Shown piece by piece: positions 54,159 to 62,042 of a stretch of 64,000 nucleotides of DNA. The position numbers and the translations under genes were made by a program. Under the pieces are notes generated by a model. That model saw nothing but the letters and a program-made list of their open reading frames with translations. It was not told the DNA's origin and ran no database searches. Each line of letters starts with the position of its first letter. Position 1 is the stretch's first letter. Source of the DNA: Gaiellasilicea sp963730405. GTDB taxonomy: Bacteria > Actinomycetota > Thermoleophilia > Gaiellales > Gaiellaceae. Where the stretch lies: NCBI GenBank assembly GCA_963730405.1, contig CAVSRW010000013.1, forward strand, positions 37,318 to 101,317. Direction: 5' to 3'.

Positions 54159-54855
54159 CTGCTTCGGACGTCCGGAGGGCGGCGAGCAACACCTCGCCGT
54201 CGAGGGCGGAGACGAGCTCGATCTCGTCGCCGGGATCGATCGGCTCGCGGTAGTCGAGCTCCGCGACGAGCGGCGCGGCCGGATCGAGCCCGCTCCCGGC
54301 GAGCGCGTGCTCGACCGCCTGCCAGTGGATCGCATTGTTGACGTGGCCGTGGCGGTCGAAGTCGCTCGCCCGCACGGGCCAAGGCCGGCCGGAGGCGCCC
54401 GCCGCCGGCTCGGGCAGCTCGAGCTTCGTCGACACGTGCCGGCCGCCGCCCGCCTCCTCGTAGACGCCGAAGCCCTCGATCCGCGCCGGCCGCTGGTCGG
54501 CCCCGAGGTGGATCCAGACGCTGTCGACCTCCGCCCGCCCGCCCCGATCGCCCTCCACCGTCCAGCGCCGCCCGGCCGCGATCGCGGCCAGCCCGCTCGA
54601 CCAGGTGACGAGCCCGACTTCCTCGTCGCCGCGGAACGGCTCGTGCACGTCGATGCGGATCCGCCGCACGAACCAGAGATGCGAGGGCGTCCCCCACCCT
54701 GTCTCCTGGACGTCGTCGATCGCGACGTCCTGCAGCAGCCGCGCGATCGCGTCGAGCCGGACACGTCCGCGCGGGTCGACGTCCGCGAGCCGGATGCGCC
54801 GCCGCGCCGAGAACGTCCGCCCCTGCGCCGGAAGCGGTATCGCGGGATCGAGCAC
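54127..54855 (-). CDS. acyl-ACP thioesterase-like protein
   Basis: A double-hotdog protein of about 242 residues. TFSARRRIRLADVDPRGRVR and LDAIARLLQDVAIDDVQETG start the first hotdog; LWFVRRIRIDVHEPFRGDEE and RASDFDRHGHVNNAIHWQAV the second (with the DxxxHVNN signature of acyl-ACP thioesterases of plant FatA/B type). It releases fatty acids from acyl carrier protein. GTG 54855 gives the natural length; the open frame further up runs through a repeat and a tRNA. Substrate chain length not readable. Confidence 0.87.
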   Translation of the reverse strand: MLDPAIPLPAQGRTFSARRRIRLADVDPRGRVRLDAIARLLQDVAIDDVQETGWGTPSHLWFVRRIRIDVHEPFRGDEEVGLVTWSSGLAAIAAGRRWTVEGDRGGRAEVDSVWIHLGADQRPARIEGFGVYEEAGGGRHVSTKLELPEPAAGASGRPWPVRASDFDRHGHVNNAIHWQAVEHALAGSGLDPAAPLVAELDYREPIDPGDEIELVSALDGEVLLAALRTSEAVKAVARVRAR

Positions 54856-54914
54856 GGCCGGGCGAGCGTACCGGTGGACGTGCTGCCCACTTCGGCCTCT
54901 GGCGCCCCGGTCGC

Positions 54915-55032
54915 GACGCGGAGGCCGGAGGAACAGTACGGAGGTACGGGCCTTTGGCTGGAGCGTCGCGAGCGGGGCGAGGTGACGCCGGAGGGCGGCT
55001 CCGCCGCCCGGGAGGCGGCGCCGGCCAGTGGC
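54915..55032 (+). repeat. 118-bp structured repeat B, copy 1
   Basis: Aligns without gaps to 57667-57784 over 118 bases, with about 24 mismatches counted by eye. Shared features are AACAGTACGGNGGTACGG, GCGAGCGG and a hairpin GGGCGGC-TCC-GCCGCCC within the outer GACGCC/GGCG arms. The stem differs from the other copy by paired changes. It lies between the tRNA-Leu gene and the thioesterase start. Confidence 0.8.
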
Positions 55033-55038
55033 CGAAGG

Positions 55039-55122
55039 TGCGGATGAGAGGACTTGAACCTCCACGCCCCGAAGGGCACACGGACCTGAACCGTGCGCGT
55101 CTACCAATTCCGCCACATCCGC
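55039..55122 (-). tRNA. tRNA-Leu(CAG)
   Basis: An 84-base class II tRNA: acceptor GCGGATG pairs with CATCCGC plus discriminator A, the D-arm is TGGCGGAATTGGTAGACGCG, the anticodon loop TTCAGGT gives CAG, a variable arm follows (TGCCCTTCGGGGCG) and the T-arm has GGTTCAAGTCC. It reads the CUG leucine codon. The start of the open frame reading MAELVDAHGSG is only a translation of this tRNA. Confidence 0.96.
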
Positions 55123-55188
55123 GCGGAGCGTCAGTGTAGCCAGCCTCCGGCCGCTGCCGTAACACCGTCTTAAGACGTCTCACCTACC

Positions 55189-57615
55189 ATGACCGCCGTG
55201 CGCCGGGGCCTCCTTCTCGTTCTTCTGTGCCTGCCCGCATTGCCCGTCGCCTCTGCCCAGGCCGACCGGCCGCCGACGGACCCGGACCTCGTCGAGGTCG
55301 TCGTCACGCTCGCGCAGAAGCCGCTCGCGACGACGACGTGGCGCGCCGGACGGCAGCTGCAGTCGCGCACGCTCGCGACCGCGCAGGCGGGCGTCGCGAG
55401 CCGGATCGAGACCTCCGTGCCGGAAGCCCAGATCCGCTGGCGCTACCGGCTCGTCGCCAACGGGATGGCAGTTGTGGTTCCGCGCTCCCAGCTCGCGCGG
55501 CTGACGTCGCTTCCCGGCGTCGAGACCGTCTATCCCAGCGTCCGCTACCGGACGCAGCTCGACCGGAGCCCGCAGCAGATCGGCGCGCCGACGCTCTGGA
55601 CGCCCGGCCTCGCCTCCGCCGGGCAGGGGATGAAGATCGCGATCATCGACGAGGGGATCGACCAGACGCATCCGTTCTTCTCGCCGGCCGGCTACACGAT
55701 GCCGCCGGGCTTTCCGAAGGGCCAGACCGCGTACACGACCGCGAAGGTGATCGTCGCGCGGGCATTCCCCCCGGCGCGTCCCGTCTGGAAGCATGCCTCG
55801 AAGCCGTTCGACCCCGAGTTCTCCTCGCACGGGACGCACGTCGCCGGGATCGCCGCCGGGAACGCGAACACGCTCGCCGAAGGCAGTCGGATCTCCGGCG
55901 TCGCGCCGCGCGCCTACCTCGGCAACTACAAGGCGCTGACGATCCCGACCGACGCGGACGTCGGCCTCGACGGCAACTCGCCCGAGCTCGTCGCCGCGAT
56001 CGAGGCGGCGGTAGCGGACGGGATGGACGTGATCAACATGTCGCTCGGCGAGCCCGAGATCGAGCCGTCACGCGACATCGTCGTGAAGGCGCTCGGCGCG
56101 GCCGCGCGTGCAGGCGTCGTGCCGGTCGTGTCCGCGGGCAACGACTTCGAGGAGTTCGGGCGGGGCTCGGTCGGCTCGCCCGGCGCGACCCCCGAGGCGA
56201 TCACCGTCGGTGCGGTCACGACCGCCCGCGGCGGCCCCGACGACGTCGTTGCCAGCTTCTCCTCGAGCGGGCCGACCCCGCTCTCGCTGCAGCTGAAGCC
56301 GGACGTGTCCGCACCCGGCGCCGGGATCTTCTCGGCCGCGCCGCGCGGCGCCTACACGACCCTGTCCGGGACGAGCATGGCCGCGCCGCACGTGGCCGGG
56401 GCAGCCGCGCTCCTGCTCCAGCGCCACTCGACCTGGACGCCCGCACAGGTGAAGTCCGCGCTGACGTTGACAGGCACGCCGGCGTTCGCGACCGACCTGA
56501 AGGCGGAGGAGACCCCGACGCTGCGCGGCGGCGGCGGCGTCGTCGACCTGCCGCGCGCCGACACGACGCCGCTCTTCACGGCCCCGGTCGCGTTCTCGTT
56601 CGGCCTCGTGCGCGGGAACACGAGCACGACGAGGTCGGTCGAGCTGACTGACTCCGGCCTCGGCGGAGGCGGGGTCTGGACGGTCTCTCTCGAGCAGCAG
56701 ACCAGGCCGCAGGGTGCATCCGTGCTCGCTCCGGCGTCGGTCACCGTTCCCGGCAAGCTCGATCTGACCGTGCGGACGACGCAGCCCGCCGACGGCGAGG
56801 CGACCGGATATGTCGTGCTCAGCCGTGGGACCGAGCGGCTCCGCATTCCGTACTGGTTCGGCACCGGCACCCCGACGCTCGCCGGCACCAGAGCGGCCGC
56901 ACTCCGGCGGGCGGGCACGTACAAGTCGACCACGAAGGGCGGCTCGAGCCGCGTCGCTCGCTACCGCTACCCGGAGAGCCCGGTCGGCTTCGGCTTCTCG
57001 GCGGTCCTGCCGGGGCCGGAGCGGGTCTTCCGTGTGACGCTCGCACGGCCGGCAGCGAACTTCGGCGTCGTCGTCACGAGCCGCGCCGGCGGCGTGCGTG
57101 TCGAGCCGAGGATCGTCCATGCCGGCGACGAGCGCCGCCTGACCGGGTACGCCGCGCTTCCGTTCAACCTCAACCCGTACCTGCGCACGTTCGGCGACCT
57201 CGTGCTCGCCGCCGGCACGATCCTGCCCGCGGCCGGCGCCTACGACGTCGTCTTCGACAGCCCCTCCGCCTCGCGTGCAGGCGCCTTCACGTTCCGCTAC
57301 TGGCTCAACGACGTCGCCCCGCCCAGTGCGACGCTGCGAACGCGCAGCGTGCGGGCCGGCGGCCGCCTCCTCGTGCGGGCCTCCGATGCCGGCTCGGGCG
57401 TCGACCCGGCGTCGCTGGTCGTCCGGATCGACGGCGACGAGCGCCGCGCGTCGTTCGCCGCGGGCGAGGTCCGAATCCCGACGGCGGGCCTTCGCAAGGG
57501 TCGCCACACGCTCCGCCTGCAGATCTCCGACTACCAGGAGTCGCGGAACATGGAGAACGTGGGCCGGATCCTGCCCAACACAAGGATCCTGCAGACGACC
57601 TTCGCCGTACGCTAG
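55189..57615 (+). CDS. secreted subtilisin-like serine protease (S8)
   Basis: A signal peptide (LLLVLLCLPALPVASA) and a propeptide (about residues 30-125) precede the catalytic domain. The triad is Asp154 (KIAIIDEGIDQTHPFF), His214 (FSSHGTHVAG) and Ser396 (SGTSMAAPHVAG), with oxyanion Asn318 (SAGND). The enzyme is complete. A long beta-rich C-terminal part of about 400 residues (FN3-like segments such as VLSRGTERLRIPYWF, TLRTRSVRAGGRLLVRASDA and RKGRHTLRLQISDY) follows; no anchor is seen. ATG 55189 lies after a short AT-rich CTTAAGACGTCTCACCTACC stretch. It probably digests extracellular protein. Confidence 0.93.
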   Translation: MTAVRRGLLLVLLCLPALPVASAQADRPPTDPDLVEVVVTLAQKPLATTTWRAGRQLQSRTLATAQAGVASRIETSVPEAQIRWRYRLVANGMAVVVPRSQLARLTSLPGVETVYPSVRYRTQLDRSPQQIGAPTLWTPGLASAGQGMKIAIIDEGIDQTHPFFSPAGYTMPPGFPKGQTAYTTAKVIVARAFPPARPVWKHASKPFDPEFSSHGTHVAGIAAGNANTLAEGSRISGVAPRAYLGNYKALTIPTDADVGLDGNSPELVAAIEAAVADGMDVINMSLGEPEIEPSRDIVVKALGAAARAGVVPVVSAGNDFEEFGRGSVGSPGATPEAITVGAVTTARGGPDDVVASFSSSGPTPLSLQLKPDVSAPGAGIFSAAPRGAYTTLSGTSMAAPHVAGAAALLLQRHSTWTPAQVKSALTLTGTPAFATDLKAEETPTLRGGGGVVDLPRADTTPLFTAPVAFSFGLVRGNTSTTRSVELTDSGLGGGGVWTVSLEQQTRPQGASVLAPASVTVPGKLDLTVRTTQPADGEATGYVVLSRGTERLRIPYWFGTGTPTLAGTRAAALRRAGTYKSTTKGGSSRVARYRYPESPVGFGFSAVLPGPERVFRVTLARPAANFGVVVTSRAGGVRVEPRIVHAGDERRLTGYAALPFNLNPYLRTFGDLVLAAGTILPAAGAYDVVFDSPSASRAGAFTFRYWLNDVAPPSATLRTRSVRAGGRLLVRASDAGSGVDPASLVVRIDGDERRASFAAGEVRIPTAGLRKGRHTLRLQISDYQESRNMENVGRILPNTRILQTTFAVR

Positions 57616-57666
57616 GCGGATCCCGATTCGCTGAGCGGATCCGCTAGCTCCCGGCGCGCCGCTCGC

Positions 57667-57784
57667 GGTGCGTAGACCGGTGGGACAGTACGGCGGTACG
57701 GCCCGCCGGGCGAAGCGCCGCGAGCGGCGCGAGGCCACGCCGGAGGCCGGCTTCGCCGGCCGGGAGGCGTGGCCGGCCAGGGGC
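57667..57784 (+). repeat. 118-bp structured repeat B, copy 2
   Basis: Partner of 54915-55032. Here the internal stem is GGCCGGC-TTC-GCCGGCC and the outer arms CCACGCC/GGCGTGG are fully complementary. GCGCCGC-GA-GCGGCGC forms another hairpin. It sits in the gap between two convergent genes, touching the stop of the small membrane protein, and could also terminate both. Confidence 0.8.
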
Positions 57785-58014
57785 TAGCGGCGGCGGTCCT
57801 TCTCTTCGATCGTCGGCAGCTCGGCCAGGTCGCGCTGGACGCTCTCGGCGAACTCCTCCTCCTCGGAGCGGATCACCTTGAAGGTCGCCTTGCGCCGGCT
57901 CCGCTCGCGCTGCCGGCGCGCGTCAGCTCCGACGAGCTTGCCCAGACGCGACCACTCTGCGCCGATGACGACGGCCGCAGCGAGAACCAGCAGAACGATC
58001 CAGGGCCAGCTCAC
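57784..58014 (-). CDS. small single-helix membrane protein
   Basis: A 76-residue protein: N-terminal helix WPWIVLLVLAAAVVIGA, then a strongly basic stretch (ARRQRERSRRKATFKV) and an acidic amphipathic tail (RSEEEEFAESVQRDLAEL). The topology is a short anchor with a cytoplasmic tail, positively charged next to the membrane. GTG 58014 has TACACT six bases upstream. It is divergent from the copper protein gene. Function unknown. Confidence 0.6.
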   Translation of the reverse strand: MSWPWIVLLVLAAAVVIGAEWSRLGKLVGADARRQRERSRRKATFKVIRSEEEEFAESVQRDLAELPTIEEKDRRR

Positions 58015-58044
58015 ACGGAAAGTGTACCCCGCCCATCCCAGAGC

Positions 58045-58050
58045 TACAGT
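58045..58050 (+). promoter_or_regulatory. -10 box TACAGT of the copper protein gene
   Basis: TACAGT ends six bases before ATG 58057. The 42-base gap also holds TACACT on the minus strand for the small membrane protein (58026-58021, six bases before its GTG), so both divergent genes look leaderless. Confidence 0.5.
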
Positions 58051-58056
58051 TGCCGC

Positions 58057-59313
58057 ATGGTCTTGCTCGCCCGGCTCGTCCTCGCGGCGAGCCTCTCCGC
58101 ACTCGCAGTACCCGCTCTCGCGCACGCCGAAGAGCGCACGCTGACCTTCACGACCCCCTCGATCTCGGTCGAGGGCTACGGCGTCGCCCAGCAGCCGATG
58201 TTCGCGGAGTCACCGAAGGTCAACGGCTACGTCGTCGGCATGGAAGCGGAGGTCGTGGACGCGCAAGGCCGCGTCCAGGGCCGCGACAAGGTGATGCTGC
58301 ATCACATCGTCTTCGCCAAGATCGGCGTCCCCGACTACACCTGCGGCGGCCCGGCGCAGCGTTTCTTCGCCGAGGGCGAGGAGCGGCTCGCGCTCTCGCT
58401 CCCGCGCGGCTACGGCTACCCGAACAAGGCGACCGACCGCTGGGGGCTGCTCTACATGCTGATGAACCACAAGCCTCAGCGGCTGACAGGCTTCATCCGC
58501 TACACGGTGCGGTACGTCACCGGCGAGACGCTCACGCCTGTGAAGCCGATCTGGCTCGACGTGCGCAACTGCAGCGGCCCCGACCCGGTCTTCGACGTTC
58601 CGGGCGGCGGCAGGGCGTTCTCGACGTTCACGAAGAGCGCAAGCTTCACGATGCCCGAGAGCGGCCGGCTGATCTCGGGAGGCGGCCACCTGCACGGCGG
58701 CGGGATCCGGCTCGAGCTGCGGAACGCCTCCTGCGGGACGATGCCCTTCGCGTCGCGCCCGACCTGGGGCGGCCCGAAGCCGCGACCGCTCCTGCACGAG
58801 CCGGGCCCGACGAAGATGTCCTCCTTCCGCACGACCGCCGGGATCCCGGTCGCGAAGGGCGACCGGCTGCGACTCGCGGCCGTCTACGAGAACTCGGCGC
58901 TGCACACGCGGGCAATGGGGATCATGCTGCTCTTCCTCGCGCCGGGCGCCGTCGACGGCTGCGGCGCCACGCCCCGCCTCGACGTCGACCTGGGGCGCCC
59001 GTCGATGCCCCCTCCGTTCTTCATGCCGCTGCCGCGATCGCCGCAGGGGCCCGTCTCGACCGCGAAATCGACGTGGGTCGGCGACTACCGCTACGGCGTC
59101 GAGCGGATCGTGCTCCAGCGCGGGGCGACGTTCACGTGGAGCTTCCGCGGCTCCGTCCAGCACGACGTCACGGTCGTCGGTGGGCCGGTCGGGTTCTCGG
59201 CGCCGTGGACGCAGTCCGGCGTCTTCCGGCACCGGTTCACGAAGGCCGGCACCTACCGGCTCTTCTGCTCGCTGCACCCGGCCAAGATGGTGCAGCAGAT
59301 CACCGTCCGCTAG
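58057..59313 (+). CDS. secreted PHM-like copper monooxygenase fused to a cupredoxin domain
   Basis: A signal peptide (LARLVLAASLSALAVPALAHA) leads to residues 30-300, which resemble the copper type II ascorbate-dependent monooxygenase fold (peptidylglycine hydroxylase, PHM). HH in MLHHIVF (82-83) and His138 (MNHKP) match the CuH site. HLH (211-213) in GGGHLHGGG and Met287 or Met290 (HTRAMGIM) match the CuM site. Residues 335-418 form a cupredoxin: His369 (VQHDVTV) and CSLHPAKM with Cys404, His407, Met411 as type 1 copper ligands. Several other Cys could form disulfides. The substrate is unknown; the fusion suggests built-in electron delivery. Confidence 0.75.
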   Translation: MVLLARLVLAASLSALAVPALAHAEERTLTFTTPSISVEGYGVAQQPMFAESPKVNGYVVGMEAEVVDAQGRVQGRDKVMLHHIVFAKIGVPDYTCGGPAQRFFAEGEERLALSLPRGYGYPNKATDRWGLLYMLMNHKPQRLTGFIRYTVRYVTGETLTPVKPIWLDVRNCSGPDPVFDVPGGGRAFSTFTKSASFTMPESGRLISGGGHLHGGGIRLELRNASCGTMPFASRPTWGGPKPRPLLHEPGPTKMSSFRTTAGIPVAKGDRLRLAAVYENSALHTRAMGIMLLFLAPGAVDGCGATPRLDVDLGRPSMPPPFFMPLPRSPQGPVSTAKSTWVGDYRYGVERIVLQRGATFTWSFRGSVQHDVTVVGGPVGFSAPWTQSGVFRHRFTKAGTYRLFCSLHPAKMVQQITVR

Positions 59314-59369
59314 CTAGACCCCGCGCCGCACCGGCGCTAACGTCACAGGGGACTCCGAGCAGAGGTGTC

Positions 59370-60164
59370 ATGCGCTCTCTCCGACCCACGTTGCTGCGGC
59401 GCATCGTCGGCCTCACAGCCGTGGCCGCTAGCGGGCTCGCGGCTGCCGCGCTCCTGTACGGCTTGAGCTCCGGCGACGAGCTCGCACCCGGTGCGGAGCC
59501 GACGGGAACGAGGCCGACGACGATGCCGACCCCGACGGTCGGGACGCAGACCCAGCCCGGAGTGGGCACCGGCGACCGCTTGTCCGCGATCGACAAGGCG
59601 CTGGCCGAGCTCGACCTTGCCAACATCGCCTTCAACTCGCCGCGGACGATGCGCCTGCACGAGCCGGTCGTGATCCAGCTGCTCCTCTCCGGCGGGCGGA
59701 CGATCGCGGAGCTGCAGAAGGAGCTGACCGCGATCGGCGAGGAGGAGGGCGAGCAGATCCGAGTCTCCGACACGATGGAGGCCCATCTGACGGGCGCCGG
59801 CTTCGCGATCGAGGAGGTCACGCCGACCACGCAGCTCGTGGCGACCGACGGGGTGACGGAGTGGAAGTGGGAGGTCGAGCCGACGAAGACCGGGGAGCGG
59901 CGCCTCCACCTGGCCCTCTCCGCGCTGATCGACCTCGGCGGAAAGGAGCGGACGTACACCGTGAAGACGTTCGAGCAGACGCTCGAGGTGCGGGTCGCGT
60001 TCCGCGAGCGGCTCGAGACCTTCGTCGAGGACAACTGGCAATGGCTCTGGACGGCCCTGCTCGTCCCGCTCGGCGCTGTGCTCCTGCAGCGCCGGCGGCA
60101 GCGCAGGACCCCGCCTAGCGGCTCGACTCCTCCAGATGCTGCAGCGCGACCGACTCCGCACTGA
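59370..60164 (+). CDS. membrane protein with extracytoplasmic domain, unknown
   Basis: A 264-residue protein with an N-terminal helix (RRIVGLTAVAASGLAAAALLYG), a Thr/Pro-rich linker (TGTRPTTMPTPTVGTQTQPG) and an alpha/beta extracytoplasmic domain (LAELDLANIAFNSP, LHEPVVIQLLLSGGRTI, RVSDTMEAHLTGAGFAIEEV, EWKWEVEPTKTGERRLHLAL). It ends with a second helix WLWTALLVPLGAVLL and a basic tail. VIQLLLS, the EWKWEV-type strand and the central helix recur in other bacterial proteins of unknown role. ATG 59370 is 57 bases after the copper protein gene, so they may be one operon. Overlaps the convergent deaminase by 50 bases. Confidence 0.65.
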   Translation: MRSLRPTLLRRIVGLTAVAASGLAAAALLYGLSSGDELAPGAEPTGTRPTTMPTPTVGTQTQPGVGTGDRLSAIDKALAELDLANIAFNSPRTMRLHEPVVIQLLLSGGRTIAELQKELTAIGEEEGEQIRVSDTMEAHLTGAGFAIEEVTPTTQLVATDGVTEWKWEVEPTKTGERRLHLALSALIDLGGKERTYTVKTFEQTLEVRVAFRERLETFVEDNWQWLWTALLVPLGAVLLQRRRQRRTPPSGSTPPDAAARPTPH

Positions 60165-61842
60165 GCGGCACGAGCTCGAAGCGGTCGACGTCGACGAGCC
60201 CGTGGTCCGTGATCTTGAGGCTCGGGATCACCGAGAGCGCGAGGAAGGCGAGCGACTGGAAGGGAGACTCGACCTCGGAGCCGAGTGCGTGCACGGCCGC
60301 CACGGTCGCCTCACTCGCGTCGATCACGTCCTGGAGCGGCCGGTCGGAGACGAGCCCCGCAACGGGGAGCGGCAGCTCGGCCGCGACCTCGCCGCCGTCG
60401 ACGACGACCAGCCCGCCGCCGATCTCGACGAGCCGGCCGACGACCCGCGCCATCTCCTCATCGCTCGTCCCGACGACGATGATGTTGTGCGCGTCGTGCG
60501 AGAAGGTCGAGCCGAACGCCCCGCGCCGGAGTCCGAATCCCTTGACGAACCCGCGCCCGATCCGGCCGGTGCCGAGATGCCGCTCGATCACGGCGATCTT
60601 GGCGAGGTCGCGCTCCGGGTCGGCACTCCCGTCCGTGAGCTCCTCGACGAGCTGCTCGGTCACGATCTGTCCAGGGACGAGGCCGATCACCCGCACCTGC
60701 CCTCCCTCCCACTCGACCGCGAAGTCCTCGGGCTCGACCGGCCGGATGCGCACGCTCTGGGTCACCCACTCCGGCACGGGTGTGGGCGGGATCTGCTCGA
60801 CGGCACGGCCGCGCTTGAGCACGACCCCAGGGACGAAGCGCTCGAGGTCGGGGAGCAGCAGCAGATCGGCCTGGTACCCGGGCGCGATCGCGCCCAGCGT
60901 CTCCAGCCGATGCCACAGCGCCGGGTGGTGCGACGCCATCACGAGCGCGTCCTCGGGCGCGACGCCGAGAGAGACGGCGTCGCGGACGATCGCGTTCACG
61001 TGGCCGTCCTCGGCGATGTGCTCCGGCTCGCGGTCGTCCGTGCAGAAGGCCATCCGCGACGGGCCGAACTCGGCGACGAGCGGGGCCAGCGCGCGCAGGT
61101 TGCGGGCAGCGGACGCCTCCCGGATCAGCAGCCACATGCCTGCACGCAGCCGCTCCCGGCCCTCCTCGGCGGTGAACGCCTCGTGATCGGAGCGGATCCC
61201 GGCGGCCGCGTACGCCTGGAGCGCGTGGCCGAGGACGCCCGGCGCATGCCCGTCCACGTGATGCTCGCCCGCGACGGCGAGCTTCGCCAGCTCGCTCTCG
61301 CTGCCGGCGACGACGCCGGGGAAGTTCATCATCTCGGCCAGCCCGATCACGAGCCGCCGGCGGAGCAGGCTCTCGAGATCGCCGGGGGTGAAGGGTCGGC
61401 GCGGCGACTCGAACTGCGAGGCCGGCACGCAGGAGGAGGCGGTGAAGAAGACGTCGAGCGGGAGGTGCTCGCACACGTCGACGAGCCAGTGGACACCGTC
61501 CGTGCCGAGCACGTTCGCGATCTCGTGCGGGTCGGCGACGACGGCGGTCGTGCCGAGCGGCAGCACGAGCCGCGCGAACTCGGAGGGCAGCAGCTTCGTC
61601 GTCTCGAGATGCATGTGGGCGTCGATGAACCCTGGGACGACGTAGGCGCCGTCGGCGTCGAGCGTCTCCTGGCCGTCGTAGGAGCCGAGGCCGGCGACGA
61701 CCCCGTCGCAGACGGCGACGTCGACATCGAGCCACTCGCGCGTGAAGACGCTGAGGACGCGGCCGCCGCGCACGACGAGGTCGGCCGGCTCGTCACCCCG
61801 CGCCACCGCCAGCCGGCGCCGCAAATCACCCGTCTGCGTCAT
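60115..61842 (-). CDS. ade: adenine deaminase
   Basis: A 575-residue amidohydrolase: VRGGRVLSVFTREWLDVDVA, GAYVVPGFIDAHMHLETTKL (metal-binding HxH), VADPHEIANVLGTDGV, MNFPGVVAGSESELAKLAVA and HVDGHAPGVLG, then CTDDREPEHIAEDGHVNAIV (metal Asp). The C-terminal domain (GFGLRRGAFGSTFSHDAHNI) is typical of adenine deaminase. It converts adenine to hypoxanthine in purine salvage. ATG 61842 gives MTQTGDLRRRLAVARGDEPA. Convergent with the preceding gene; divergent from the small gene at 61866. Confidence 0.93.
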   Translation of the reverse strand: MTQTGDLRRRLAVARGDEPADLVVRGGRVLSVFTREWLDVDVAVCDGVVAGLGSYDGQETLDADGAYVVPGFIDAHMHLETTKLLPSEFARLVLPLGTTAVVADPHEIANVLGTDGVHWLVDVCEHLPLDVFFTASSCVPASQFESPRRPFTPGDLESLLRRRLVIGLAEMMNFPGVVAGSESELAKLAVAGEHHVDGHAPGVLGHALQAYAAAGIRSDHEAFTAEEGRERLRAGMWLLIREASAARNLRALAPLVAEFGPSRMAFCTDDREPEHIAEDGHVNAIVRDAVSLGVAPEDALVMASHHPALWHRLETLGAIAPGYQADLLLLPDLERFVPGVVLKRGRAVEQIPPTPVPEWVTQSVRIRPVEPEDFAVEWEGGQVRVIGLVPGQIVTEQLVEELTDGSADPERDLAKIAVIERHLGTGRIGRGFVKGFGLRRGAFGSTFSHDAHNIIVVGTSDEEMARVVGRLVEIGGGLVVVDGGEVAAELPLPVAGLVSDRPLQDVIDASEATVAAVHALGSEVESPFQSLAFLALSVIPSLKITDHGLVDVDRFELVPLSAESVALQHLEESSR

Positions 61843-61865
61843 CAGTGTCCAGTCTCGGTGCCGAT

Positions 61866-62042
61866 ATGCCAAGTATGAGCATGAACGCGCAGATGATCGT
61901 CGGCTACGCCGTCGTCTGGGTCGTGCTGATCAAGGCGCTCTTCACCCGTGCCCGACTGATCCCGGCCGAGTGCCCGCGCTGCGGCCGTCTCTTCGAGCGG
62001 CGCGAGCTCGGCGGCACGATCTGCTCCTGCAGCCGCGGCTAG
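61866..62042 (+). CDS. 58-residue membrane protein with a small zinc ribbon
   Basis: A single helix (MIVGYAVVWVVLIKALF) is followed by ARLIPAECPRCGRLFERREL and GGTICSCSRG, a C-x-x-C plus C-x-C arrangement for one zinc. ATG 61866 (MPSMSMNAQ) is chosen; ATG 61875 is possible. It overlaps the stop of the M24 peptidase gene by four bases on the opposite strand. Such anchored ribbons are common in actinobacteria; function unknown. Confidence 0.6.
   Translation: MPSMSMNAQMIVGYAVVWVVLIKALFTRARLIPAECPRCGRLFERRELGGTICSCSRG

Noticed and set aside
54856..55116. N-terminal extension of the acyl-ACP thioesterase starting MAELVDAHG
   Set aside because: This is a translation of tRNA-Leu and repeat B, a well-known artefact.
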